Of a DNA stretch of 64,000 bases, positions 46,129 through 55,628 are shown one piece after another (positions within the stretch are counted from its first letter, which is position 1; each line of letters begins with the position of its first letter). The stretch comes from Woeseia sp034521225 (GTDB taxonomy: Bacteria > Pseudomonadota > Gammaproteobacteria > Steroidobacterales > Woeseiaceae). The notes under the pieces were generated by a model. The model searched no databases and was not told the origin of the DNA. It saw nothing but the letters and a program-made list of their open reading frames with translations. The DNA lies in contig JAXHMR010000033.1 of assembly GCA_034521225.1 (NCBI GenBank), positions 264,827-328,826 on the forward strand, in the 5' to 3' direction. The translations under genes and the position numbers were made by a program.

Positions 46129-47115
46129 TGGAAATTCCGTGGCTTGACGAGGTAATTGGCCGGTGGATGCGCCAGCAGGAGCAAGGCCGCGTGCCGCATG
46201 CCGTCATGCTGATCGGCAGTGCCGGAGTCGGCAAGCGCTGCGCCGCCGCCTGGCTGGCACAGCGCGCCCTGAACACCGGCAACGTGGGCCCCCGGCCCGT
46301 GTACCCGCTGACACAGCCCGTTCACCCTGATCTCTACTGGCTGACGCCACTGCCGGAAAAGCAGGTAATCGGTGTCGATCAGATCCGCGAACTGGTCGGC
46401 GAACTGAGCCTGACGAGCCACGACGGGGGCGGCAAGGTCGCCGTGATCGACCCGGCAAATGCCATGACCGCCAGCGCGGCCAACAGTCTGCTGAAAACGC
46501 TGGAAGAACCGCCGGGCGACGCGCTGATCCTGTTGATCGCGGACCGGCGCGGCTGGCTGCCGGCAACGATATTCAGCCGTTGCCAGCGCATGGCCGTGCC
46601 GCTGCCCTGATGAGGCCACGGCGCTGGCATGGCTGGATGGCATCAGGCCCGGTGCCGCGTGGCCGGCAGCGTTGCAAGAGGCCGGCGGCGCGCCGCTCGC
46701 GGCAATCAGTGCCCTCGACCGGCTTGATGAGACCGCGGTCATGGCGCGCGACCTGGCCGCGGTTGCTGGCCGGCAGGCATCGCCGATAGATGTTGCCGAA
46801 CGCTGGGCAAAGCACAAGCCGGACTTTGTCCTGGACTGGCTCGGGCGCCAGGTCCGGCACCGGATCGTCCGTGCATCCGGCGGTGTTGCGATGGCCGGGA
46901 AGACGCCAATGAAAGAATCTGTGGAGCAGCGCATGGACAGCCGAAACCTGTTTTGCTATCTAGACATGATAAATGGGCTGAAAGGCCAGGCGGCGGGTTC
47001 CTTTAACCTGCAGTTGACCCTGGAAAGCCTGCTGATCGACTGGGCGGAAGGGCTGGCGCATTGCCGGCCTGGCGCGCAAAGCACCGCCAGATTGCAATTA
47101 TTGGGAGCGCAGTAG
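46125..47115 (+). CDS. holB: DNA polymerase III delta' subunit (one frameshift)
   Basis: Clamp-loader subunit. N-terminal MLIGSAGVGKRCAAAWLAQ (modified P-loop, residues 28-46), VIDPANAMTASAANSLLKTLEEPP and FSRCQRMAVPLP are AAA+ delta' features. An indel near 46607 creates an early stop; the next frame carries DEATALAWLDGI and the C-terminal collar domain (NLFCYLDMINGLKG) to 47115. Zinc-binding cysteines seen in some homologues are not evident in the expected place. Operon tmk-holB-pilZ. Confidence 0.9.
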
Positions 47116-47119
47116 TTCG

Positions 47120-47458
47120 ATGACGAAGCCCGGCCTGCTAACACTGACAATCAAGGACAAGAGTGCGCTGTACCTTGCTTATATGCCGTACGTCATCAAC
47201 GGCGGCCTGTTCATTCCGACGAACAGCTCGTACCGCCTTGGTGACGAAGTATTCATGCTGCTGAACCTGATGGGCGAGGAAGAGAAGATCCCGGTTGCGG
47301 GCACCGTCATCTGGATGACACCGAAAGGCGCGCAGGGCAAACGCACTGCCGGCATCGGTGTACAGTTCAGCGACCAGGACCAGGGCAACACACAGAAGAA
47401 AATCGAAAATTACCTGGCCGGCGCCCTCGGTGGCGACAAACCTACGCACACAATGTAG
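47120..47458 (+). CDS. pilZ: PilZ domain protein, type IV pilus type
   Basis: 112 residues. INGGLFIPTNSSYRLGDEVFMLLNLM and VAGTVIWMTPKGAQGKRTAGIGVQF are the PilZ fold. The RxxxR and DxSxxG c-di-GMP-binding motifs are not present, as in the PilZ proper that binds PilB and FimX instead of c-di-GMP. Follows holB by four bases. tatD, the usual next gene, is missing; palindromic elements follow. Confidence 0.92.
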   Translation: MTKPGLLTLTIKDKSALYLAYMPYVINGGLFIPTNSSYRLGDEVFMLLNLMGEEEKIPVAGTVIWMTPKGAQGKRTAGIGVQFSDQDQGNTQKKIENYLAGALGGDKPTHTM

Positions 47459-47484
47459 AGCAAAGTCTTTTCGGCCTCCCGTCC

Positions 47485-47670
47485 CGGATTATTCATGAAC
47501 GTTTGGCTTTGGGTGGTAGGCGGAGGCGCACCCCGGGGAGGGCTTTTCAGGGACGCTGTGAATACGTCCCTGTACGCTCTGTGCCGGACGTCCGTGTCCG
47601 GCACAGCCCTGAAAAGCCCTCCCCGGGGTACACCTCCGCCCCTGCCATTGTGCGGTTCATGAATAATCCG
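47485..47670. repeat. Nested palindromic MITE-like element
   Basis: Terminal inverted repeats CGGATTATTCATGAAC (47485-47500) and its exact complement (47655-47670). Inner arms of 34 bases at 47519-47552 and 47607-47640 differ at two positions. The centre holds a further hairpin, TGTGCCGGAC (47580-47589) with GTCCGGCACA (47596-47605). It is 186 bp and non-coding, and the ends look like those of a non-autonomous transposable element. Confidence 0.72.
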
Positions 47671-47718
47671 ACATCGTGCCAACGGAACCTTGCCGAAGTA
47701 ACTAGCAGCGACAGAGGA

Positions 47719-47813
47719 GCGCCGGTACCCCCTGCCGGGAGCCCTTTGATGGAAATAAAGCGGACCGCAGGGAGCCATTCCTTCAAAGGGCTCCCGGCAG
47801 GGGGTACCGGGTG
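47719..47813. repeat. Palindromic element, copy 2 (inverted relative to copy 1)
   Basis: Arms 47719-47754 and about 47778-47813 around a 23-base loop. Read in the opposite direction, the loop matches that of the element at 34298-34392 at 22 of 23 bases. Three arm positions differ from copy 1, and each is balanced by a matching change in the other arm, keeping the stem paired. It lies between the convergent pilZ and the 47852 gene. Confidence 0.85.
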
Positions 47814-47851
47814 CGGCGCGCGCGGTCCGCCAATTAAAGAAGACAGAGAGC

Positions 47852-48895
47852 CTAGCGTTGCTGGGTATTGATGCCGCCCTTCAGCACGTAGGCATTGAAG
47901 CCGCGCTCACTGAGGATATAGGCTCCCGCTGAACTGCGCCGTCCCGTGTCGCAACAAACGACGTACCGGGTATTCGGGTCCAGCGTATTGATTTTCAGCC
48001 GGATGAAGTACAGCGGAATATTGATGGCGCCCGGCTGGTGATGGTTTTCGAATTCGCTGGGCAGCCTGACGTCGAGCCATTTTCCGCCGTCATCGACAAT
48101 CTTCTGGCCTTCCTCGATTGAAACCCAATCCAGCATCGGTTCATTGAGCAGCCGCTTGAAATCTTCCTTGCCCAGCCGCATGACGGCGCCGTCGGTCAAC
48201 ATGGTCACCGTTGCATTGCGCTTGGCATCGGATATCAGCGCTTCTTCGCCAAATGTATCCCCGACGTGCAACTCGGCCAGCTTGATGCCGTCCTTGTTAA
48301 GGGGTGTCTCGCGCGTGACAAGGCATTTGCCGCGTGTCAGGACATAAAAATAGTCACCCTCTGTGCCTTGCTTCAGAACGACATCACCGGACTTGTAGTT
48401 GATCTGCTGCATGCGCATGAAGATCGCCTGGATGTTCGCCGGCGGAATCTTGTGAAAGGCCTTGGTCTGCAGCAGCATCGTCATCCAGTCACCGCCAACT
48501 TCATCGCTGCCCTGCAGTTCAGAAACTTCGTACGATCCGGTCTGGTCCCAGGTCAGCATGACATCGAGCAGGTCGCTGTCGATCGAAATATACTGGACGC
48601 GATCGCGTGCCCTTGCTGATACGCGCCGCGGGAATACAGGCGCTACGGGGTTGCGCGCCGACTCGGTGCCACCCTCGATAATCTCGGATACCGAGCCCTG
48701 ATCAAGCAGTTCCAGCGAGCCCGACACGACATACACTGTGCGCTTTTCCGCGTCGCCTTCCTTGAACAGGATCTGCTGCGGGGACAGCTCACGAATCTGC
48801 ACCTTCCCGGCAAGCGCTGCCAGGTTGTCGCGTTTGAGGCCGTCAAGGGGGGAGAATCTCTTGAGCAGTTGGGTATCTAGCCGCTCAGCGGTCAT
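47852..48895 (-). CDS. Cyclic-nucleotide-binding and rhodanese fusion protein
   Basis: 347 residues from ATG 48895. Two cNMP-binding-like domains: a degenerate one near 15-130 (QQILFKEGDAEKRTVYVVSGSLEL) and a better one near 140-255 (GDVVLKQGTEGDYFYVLTRGKC, AELHVGDTFGEEALISDAKRNA, with the FGE phosphate cassette). A rhodanese domain follows near 270-347 (WLDVRLPSEFENHHQPGAINIPL, Cys in VVCCDTGRRSSAG). No helix-turn-helix, so it is not a Crp-type regulator. Partner and ligand unknown. Confidence 0.85.
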   Translation of the reverse strand: MTAERLDTQLLKRFSPLDGLKRDNLAALAGKVQIRELSPQQILFKEGDAEKRTVYVVSGSLELLDQGSVSEIIEGGTESARNPVAPVFPRRVSARARDRVQYISIDSDLLDVMLTWDQTGSYEVSELQGSDEVGGDWMTMLLQTKAFHKIPPANIQAIFMRMQQINYKSGDVVLKQGTEGDYFYVLTRGKCLVTRETPLNKDGIKLAELHVGDTFGEEALISDAKRNATVTMLTDGAVMRLGKEDFKRLLNEPMLDWVSIEEGQKIVDDGGKWLDVRLPSEFENHHQPGAINIPLYFIRLKINTLDPNTRYVVCCDTGRRSSAGAYILSERGFNAYVLKGGINTQQR

Positions 48896-49045
48896 TATTT
48901 TTCCTGTCCATATTGGCTGCTGTCGTCCACGGTCGCCGTGCGGCACCTGCTGTATAAGTGCTTATTCTACATTCAATTTGTTGGCAGCTGAAAGCGCCGC
49001 TGCGGAACAGCGTGATGCGGCGCACAGTTTAGCACTGCAAAGGGG

Positions 49046-51110
49046 TTATCCGTCACTGGCCGCAAATCGGGCCTCCAGATCGGACCAGCCCGGGTGCGGT
49101 TTAAAGCGCTCGCCGTGGCGCGCCGCCAGATCTTCAAGTCGCCGGACGACCTCGTCGGTGCCGCGGTCCCGGGCGTATTTCAGCGGCCCGCCACGAAACG
49201 GCGCGAAACCAGTACCGAAGATCACACCGGCATCAAGAAGGTCCGGCGAGGCGACGATGTCTTCGCTGAGGCATGCGACGGCTTCGTTGACCATCGGTAA
49301 CATCAGCCTGTCCTCAATATCGTCGGGCACGCCTGAACCCTGGGACTCGGGCTTCTCTACCTTGCCGTCTTCCCAGCGGTAAAAACCCTGGCCGGACTTG
49401 CGGCCAAGCTGTTTTGCGTCGACCATTTCCTCGAGCTTGTCAGGTACCGGCCTGCCAAAAGCCTCGCCGAGCACGCGCGACACGTTCAGTGCCACGTCAA
49501 TGCCGACGCTGTCCACCAGTTCGACCGGGCCCATGGGCATGCCGAAATCCTCCCGCGGCACGATCGATATCGGGAAGCGCTACGCCGTCCTGTGCCAGGT
49601 GCATGGCCTCGGCCATGTAAGGCGCCAGCAACCGGTTGACGACGAAGCCCGGCGCGCTTTTGCACGCCAGCGGCGTCTTGCCAATTGCCTTGACGAAACC
49701 GAAGGCCGTATCCATGACCGCCTGGTCCGTATCCTCGCAGTGCACGACTTCAATCAGTGGCAGTTTTGCGACCGGATTGAAAAAGTGCAGGCCGATGAAA
49801 CGGGTCGGTTCCTTCAATTCGGTACGCAGGTCCTCCAAACGCAGGCTGGATGTGTTGGTTGCGAGTATTGCACCCGGCTTCATGGATTTTTCCAGCGTTT
49901 CATACAACGCTTTTTTCGCGTCCAGGTCTTCAAAGATCACTTCGATCAGCAAGTCGGCATCGGCCGCGCCCTTGCCGTCTAAATCGGCGGTCAGCCGGTC
50001 AGTGGTTGCCTTGCGTTCAGCTTCGTCCGGGATTTTTTTGGCGAAGAGTTTCGCGGCTCGTTCCATTGCCGGTGTAATATATTTTTCCTCGCGATCCTGA
50101 AGCGTCACATGCAGGCCGCGCAACGCGCACCATGCGGCGATATCGCCGCCCATGACGCCGGCACCTACAACATGGACCTTGCCAACCTTGTCGCCCGACT
50201 TGCCGCCCTGGGCCTTCAGTTTATTCTGCAGGAAGAACACACGGACCAGATTGCGCGAAGTAGGGGTGCACATCAGTTCGGCAATGGAACGCGCCTCGGC
50301 CTCGTATGCCGTTGCGCCTGATGCACCCTGCCGTTGCCACAGGTCGATAATGGCGTAGGGCGCCGGATAATGTTCGCGCCGGGCGTGTGGTGCCACCTGT
50401 TTGCGCAAAATTACGGCAAAAACAGGCCGAACCAGTGCGAGGTTGAGCAAGCGATCGACCAGCGGAGCGCCCGCCCGATCACGGCCGCTGGCGACGATGT
50501 CGCAGGCTGCCTGCCGCCAGCCATCTTCTGACACGATCTTATCGACGAGGCCGATGCGATGTCCCTTGCTGACCCGGATCGACTTTCCGGTGAGCATGAG
50601 TTGCATGGCCTGCCGTACGCCGCAAATCTGCACCGCTCGCACAGTGCCGCCGAAACCGGGATGGATGCCGAGTTGAACCTCCGGCAAACCGAGGATCGGC
50701 TTGTCACTGTCGATCGCAATCCGGTAGTCGCACGCCATGGCAAGTTCGAGTCCGCCGCCCAGCGCATAACCGTTGATAACTGCCACTGTTGGACAGCGCA
50801 GATCGGCGACACGGTCGAGCACCTGTTGTCCGAGCCGGATCAGGTCGTACGCTTCATCCGGGTTGCTGATTTTCCTGAACTCATTGATATCGGCACCCAT
50901 GACGAAGCCGTTCTTCTTGCCGGAATGTATGACGACGGCCTTCGGCGCCGATTCGAGCATCGGTTCGAGCAAAGCGGCAAGTTCTTCCAATACCGGGCCG
51001 GACAGGACGTTGGCGCCGCCGTCTGACTTGTCGATACAGAGCCACGCGACACCGTCGGCGTCCGTTTCGGCATGCCAGTGCTCGCCGGGGGTGTTGTTCG
51101 TATCAGTCAT
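49046..51110 (-). CDS. Fatty acid oxidation complex alpha subunit, FadJ/FadB type (one frameshift)
   Basis: Bifunctional enoyl-CoA hydratase and 3-hydroxyacyl-CoA dehydrogenase, about 688 residues. ATG 51110 behind GAGGAAA. Hydratase part: GFVMGADINEFRKISNPDEA, CDYRIAIDSDKPILGLPEVQLGIHPGFGG. NAD loop: VHVVGAGVMGGDIAAWCALRG near residue 305. Dehydrogenase signature FIGLHFFNPVAKLPLIEVV. An indel near 49555 breaks REDFGMPMGPVELVDSVG; the last 170 residues (QGFYRWEDGKV) follow in the next frame. The expected thiolase fadA/fadI partner is not beside it. Confidence 0.92.
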
Positions 51111-51126
51111 GATTTCCTCGAGACAG

Positions 51127-51863
51127 TCAGGCGATTTCAAAATCGCAAATAAGTGGCAGGTGATCGGAATACCGCACGTGCGGTATCTCGAAATGGGTCA
51201 CCGCGATGCCGTCCTGGTAAAGGATGAAGTCCAGCTCCTTTCTCGGGGCCCGGCTCGGGTAGGACGGCAGACCGTCGACATTGGCGCTGCGCAGGCCGGC
51301 CGCCTTCATAAACAGGTAAATCTCGTTCTGGCCCCAGAAGGTATTGAAGTCGCCGGCGACGATTACCGGTTTTTCCGTGGCATTGATCAGGTCGTATAAG
51401 CGACGCAGTTGCAGGTGGCGGTGGCGGTATTTCAACGACAGGTGGACCAGGAAAACAGCAAAGTCTTCCATTTCCATTTGAATTATCAGCCGCTTGATGC
51501 CGGTATCGAAATAATGGAATGTTTCTCCATGCACCCTGGGCGATGCAAGAAACGCATTCCCCTGCTTGCGAATGATCGGCAGCATCTGGTTGATGGACGC
51601 TTCCCCGTACTTGATTTCGAACGATACCAATTCATACCCAGTTCGGCCGCTATCTTTTCGGCCTGGTTCACGTTGCGGCTGCGTATGGATCCGGTATCGA
51701 CCTCGATCAGTCCGACGATATCCGGCGCCTGCAGCTGGATAAACCGGATGATGTCCGGCAGCACCGTCTGGTTGCCCAGCAGGTAGCCTGCGCCGGGCAC
51801 CGGTACGTGCATCGATGCGCCGGCGCCTACAGCGTAGCGGATATTGTATAGGAGCAGGCGCAT
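51127..51863 (-). CDS. Endonuclease/exonuclease/phosphatase family protein (one frameshift)
   Basis: About 245 residues. RLLLYNIRYAVGAG and LQAPDIVGLIEVDTGSIRSRN in the first part; a frame change near 51630; then VIVAGDFNTFWGQNE and YSDHLPLICDFEIA, the Mg-binding Asp, Asn and catalytic His of the EEP fold. Substrate could be DNA, a phosphoinositide or sphingomyelin; nothing decides. It ends 16 bases before the fadJ-like gene, probably in one operon. Confidence 0.83.
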
Positions 51864-52043
51864 CGGGTGCTGGAGGGCAGGGCAGGCCTTGTGAGTGGGA
51901 ACTGGGTCGACCGGAGGGCGGACCTTCGTACGATACCGAAAGCCCTGTGGCAAGGGAACTGCGGACGGCGACCATCGCAGGTGGTAATGGGCGGAACCTA
52001 TTCGCTAAACTAGGCGGTATGATTCGGCCAGGGGGTTGCCGCG

Positions 52044-52493
52044 GTGTCTGAAAGAAATCCGATTCGCGTGTTCGTTACGCATCTGTTCCAGGAAGATCCG
52101 GACTACCTGCGAGTATTCGAGTTTCTCGAAAGCGTTGATCGGTTTTTCTACCTGAATTGCAGCAAGCCGGAAAACATGCCGGCTGGCGGCGGCATGGAGG
52201 CGATGAAAGACGAGCTGATCGCCCAGATCAAGGAAGCCGAGGCCGTCGTCGTGCTGGCGACGCATTTCGAGATGAATCCGGACCTCGTGCGCTTCCAGAT
52301 GGACGTCGCCGACGCCAACGACAAGCCAATGATTGTCATTCGACCCTTTGGCGGCATAACTGAAACACCACCCAAGCTGGCTGAGCGGGTCAAGGAGCAT
52401 ATCGCGTGGAATGATCGCGATATGGCGGACGCGATCCGTCGCCAGGCGCGGCTTGAAGACACTGCTCGATGGGATGTCATAGACTTCCCATAA
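52044..52493 (+). CDS. ThsB-like TIR-domain protein (DUF1863/MTH538 type)
   Basis: 149 residues, GTG start behind AGGGGG. IRVFVTHLFQEDPDYLRVFEF is the first TIR strand and turn, MKDELIAQIKEAEAVVVLATH a conserved block, and NDKPMIVIRPFGG the last strands. Related TIR-like proteins include ThsB of Thoeris, but no ThsA or other defence gene is adjacent, so a defence role is speculative. The catalytic Glu of NADase TIRs is not obvious to me. Confidence 0.6.
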   Translation: MSERNPIRVFVTHLFQEDPDYLRVFEFLESVDRFFYLNCSKPENMPAGGGMEAMKDELIAQIKEAEAVVVLATHFEMNPDLVRFQMDVADANDKPMIVIRPFGGITETPPKLAERVKEHIAWNDRDMADAIRRQARLEDTARWDVIDFP

Positions 52494-52589
52494 TCCTATA
52501 AAAAACATAAAGTTACTTAATATTTATAAAGTAAATTCCGACTCCGGTGGCTATCCGAAGGCCTGCCGGTTATCCCGGGAAGCCGTGTC

Positions 52590-53547
52590 ATGGCGAAGAG
52601 GCGACCACTGCCACTGATCATTGCCCACCGCGGCGCCAGCGGCTATCTGCCGGAACACACACTGGCCGCCAAGGCGCTGGCCTACGGACTGGGCGCCGAT
52701 TACCTGGAACAGGATGTGGTTGTGTCCCGCGACGGACGCCTTATCGTACTGCACGATATCCATCTCGACCGCGTCAGCGATGTTGCTGACGTTTTCCCGG
52801 ATCGGTGCCGTGACAACGGCCGCTACTACGTGCGTGATTTCGATCTCGCCGAGCTGCGCACCTTGCGTATCTGGGAGCGATACACGGCGGATGGGCCCGA
52901 TAAGCCAGCGTTTCCGCAGCGATTCCCGGCGCGTTCCGGCCTGTTCCGTATCAATACACTGGACGAGGAATTGCAGCTGATACAGGGCCTGAACAAGTCT
53001 ACCGGCCGTTCGGTGGGCATTTATCCGGAAATCAAGAGTCCCGAGTGGCACCGCGCCGAGGGCGTCGACAGTGCCCGGCTGCTGCTCGACCTGCTGTTGC
53101 ATTACGGCTACCGGACCGCCGCCGATCCGGTCTTTGTGCAATGCTTCCACGCGCCGGAGCTCAGGCGAATACGCGACGAGCTGGACTGCCGGCTGCGCCT
53201 GATCCAGCTTATCGGCCAGAATGACTGGCAGGAGTCGAGCACGGACTATGAGGCCCTGATCACGGACGAGGGTCTGCACGCCCTCGCCGAAACCGTTGAC
53301 GGTATTGGCCCGTGGATCGGCCAGCTTTATGCGCTGGAGCCTATTGAGGGCGAGCCGGTATCAACCGGGCTGGTCTCGGCGGGCACAGGCGGCCGGTCTG
53401 GCAGTGCATCCCTACACGTTTCGGGCCGACGCGTTGGCGCCCGGATTCGGGACGTTCGCCGATATGGTGGACTGGTTTTCGCGCACGCTCGGTGTCAACG
53501 GTCTGTTTACTGACTTTCCGGACCTTGCCCGGGAGGCTTTGACATAA
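52590..53547 (+). CDS. Glycerophosphodiester phosphodiesterase (one frameshift)
   Basis: Hydrolyses glycerophosphodiesters to glycerol 3-phosphate and an alcohol. LIIAHRGASGYLPEHTLAA (catalytic His and Glu of the GDPD fold, residues 9-27), EQDVVVSRDGRLIVLHDIHLDR, and PEIKSPEWHR near residue 150. No signal peptide, so cytosolic. An extra G in GGCGGGCAC near 53380 shifts the frame; removal restores SAAQAAGLAVHPYTFR and the end at 53547. An AT-rich leader (52494-52560) is the likely promoter. Confidence 0.9.
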
Positions 53548-53718
53548 TCCGTTCGGACTCGTAGTTTGCAAATGCCGCAACGGGCCGGAATTACCGCGGG
53601 CGCGGGCGCTGCCGGGGGGGGCGGGACCCGCGCTCTTGCCCGGAGTGAGAACCTTGTCCTTTTCTCCACGCCAAAACTGCATAATCTAGCCCACACGTAC
53701 GCGATACAGGAATCCCAG

Positions 53719-54237
53719 GTGTTCGAGGACTCTCCGCAGAATCTCATGTATTTGGTCGGCGGTGCCTTCCTGACAGGCTGGCTGGTCGGCAAGATCGGCG
53801 CCTTTTTCGGACGCAAGCTGCAACCGGCGAGGCGCGATCCCCGGGATGATCGCATCCGCTCGATGGAGGCTGACCTGCGTGTTGCCCGTAATGACCTCGG
53901 CAAGACGAAAAGCGAGGTGGAGGATAAGCTGAAAAGCCTCAAGGAGGCCGAATCGGCTGCCAAGGGCCTGCAAAAAACCATTGACGAGCAGGCTGCAAAA
54001 ATCGAGGAGCTGCGCCGGGACCTGAAGGATTCCGTGCAGAAGACGCGCGAGCTGCGCGCCGAGCTCAGTGACAGGGCCACCGAGAACCTGAAATCCGAGG
54101 TCAAGCTGCGTGACGTGGAAACGGAGCTGTCGGTAATCCGGGCATCGTCGGACATGATGGCAACCGGTGTACTCGACTACGGTGTCAATGACGACGAGGA
54201 CGAGGTTCCCGTAAGGGCCTCAACGCCCGCGTCCTGA
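53719..54237 (+). CDS. Membrane-anchored coiled-coil protein, family unknown
   Basis: 172 residues with GTG start at 53719 (AGGA upstream). One membrane helix near residues 9-30 (LMYLVGGAFLTGWLVGKIGAFFG), then a Lys/Glu-rich coiled coil from about 55 to 150 (GKTKSEVEDKLKSLKEAESA and on). Layout recalls YhcB/DUF1043-like envelope proteins, but I do not see their signature. Overlaps the minus-strand gene at 54220 by 18 bases at the 3' ends. Confidence 0.7.
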   Translation: MFEDSPQNLMYLVGGAFLTGWLVGKIGAFFGRKLQPARRDPRDDRIRSMEADLRVARNDLGKTKSEVEDKLKSLKEAESAAKGLQKTIDEQAAKIEELRRDLKDSVQKTRELRAELSDRATENLKSEVKLRDVETELSVIRASSDMMATGVLDYGVNDDEDEVPVRASTPAS

Positions 54238-54930
54238 TGGATCACGGATCGCGAAGCTTGCGTTAAAGCCTGTCGCTTGCCACGTCATCCAGGCCAGCAC
54301 GAACCAGGCCTGCATCAAGAGCGCAAAGAACCATTCGATGACATTCTCAGCCGGGTCCGGGTCGGCCAATACGGCTTTCAGTACCAGGTTCAGTATCCCG
54401 ATCAGGAACGGCACGATCGCGAGTCCGAGCTGGCAGTTTGCGAGCAGCCGCAGGCGCTCGTTCGCCAAAGTTACGGCGAGGGGCCGCACCCGCAACGCGA
54501 GGCCGAGTTGCGCCAGCACGGTCAGCAGGAAGTACAGGTAAACGCCGAAGCGGCGCATGAACTCGTAAAAGGGTTCGGTCGTGCCGAGAAATGTCACATA
54601 AAGGATCAGGCACAGTGCGCCGCCGACGCCCAATGCGCCGATAGTGCGGCCCTCCCGGCGGTCCGCCTGGCCGGCAGCACTCGCCAGTGAGCGCAGCCAT
54701 GCGGCACTGAACAGCCAGAATATCGCGAGCAGGACGGACTGCGGCAGCATGGCCGCCCGGAACAGGTAGCTGGCCGGAGGGTAACGGCCGGTGGCGCTGA
54801 TCGACGTGCAGCCGTCGATAAAGGGATTACAAGGCGGAACGCGGCCTGCATCGACGGCAATGAAGAATGACGCCAGGATCGCGACGATCGGCAGCAGGCC
54901 GGTGATCAGCGGTAACAGGCGTATCAGCAT
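54220..54930 (-). CDS. Frag1/DRAM/Sfk1-like membrane protein
   Basis: 236 residues with about six membrane helices. The N-terminal helix LLPLITGLLPIVAILASFFIAV is followed by a loop with two cysteines, PPCNPFIDGCTSISATGRYPP, as in Frag1/DRAM/Sfk1 proteins, which are lipid-scramblase-associated or lysosomal proteins in eukaryotes. Bacterial role unknown. Family assignment is by layout and the short loop motif, so moderate. Confidence 0.6.
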   Translation of the reverse strand: MLIRLLPLITGLLPIVAILASFFIAVDAGRVPPCNPFIDGCTSISATGRYPPASYLFRAAMLPQSVLLAIFWLFSAAWLRSLASAAGQADRREGRTIGALGVGGALCLILYVTFLGTTEPFYEFMRRFGVYLYFLLTVLAQLGLALRVRPLAVTLANERLRLLANCQLGLAIVPFLIGILNLVLKAVLADPDPAENVIEWFFALLMQAWFVLAWMTWQATGFNASFAIRDPSGRGR

Positions 54931-54962
54931 TCACGAACTCTTCAGTGCCTCAAACGGCAGAC

Positions 54963-54994
54963 AAAAAAAGGCAGGCCCCAAACCCGGGCCTGCC
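54963..54994 (-). terminator. Terminator after hsp20
   Basis: On the minus strand GGCAGGCCCGGG...GGGGCCTGCC forms a stem (54970-54994), then seven T. It is 25 bases from the small heat-shock gene stop. Confidence 0.88.
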
Positions 54995-55018
54995 CTCATA
55001 CTAGCTAAACGAGTTTCT

Positions 55019-55459
55019 TCAGGCAGCCACTTCGATACGGCGTGGTTGTGCTTTGGCCTGCTTCGGAATTGAGATTTCCAGCACGCCATTGCGATCGCTC
55101 GCTTTTACGTTATCTGCATCAACGGTATCCGGCAGAATGAAGCGACGGTAAAAACGTCCCCGTGCGCGTTCCGTGCGGCGCTGGATCATGTTTTCATTGT
55201 CAGCGTGCTTCATCACGTTGCGTTCACCGGCAATCGTCAGTACACCGCTATCCAGCGTAATCTCGACGTCTTTCGGATCGACGCCGGGTACATCGACGAA
55301 CAGCTGGAAGCTGTCGTCATACTCATTGATGTCGACGCTCGGCACCCAGTCCGCCAGGGCACTCGAACTCTCGTTGTTGTCCCAGCTACTGAGAAGGCGG
55401 TTGATATCTTCCTGAAGCTGGCCCATTCCGCGCCATGGTTCATAACGTACTAATGCCAT
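55019..55459 (-). CDS. Small heat-shock protein, Hsp20 / alpha-crystallin family
   Basis: 146-residue holdase chaperone. WRGMGQLQEDINRLL at the start, alpha-crystallin domain from about 38 to 135 with FVDVPGVDPKDVEITLDSGVLTIAGER and FYRRFILPDTVDADNVKASDRNGVLEISIPK, and the terminal IPK-containing tail needed for oligomers. ATG follows AGGAGG. Monocistronic with its own terminator. Confidence 0.96.
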   Translation of the reverse strand: MALVRYEPWRGMGQLQEDINRLLSSWDNNESSSALADWVPSVDINEYDDSFQLFVDVPGVDPKDVEITLDSGVLTIAGERNVMKHADNENMIQRRTERARGRFYRRFILPDTVDADNVKASDRNGVLEISIPKQAKAQPRRIEVAA

Positions 55460-55628
55460 GGGTCATTACCTCCTGATTGTCAGGTTTCACTGTGGTTGTT
55501 GCGGGGTCGTATCCGCGTCCTGACTCCAGAGTGTGGTCGGTCCGGAATTTTTCAAGAGCAGGCTGCCGGATACAGCCCGGCCGCACCGGCGCCGCTATAA
55601 TGCTCGCGTATCGGCAAAGACGGCATGT

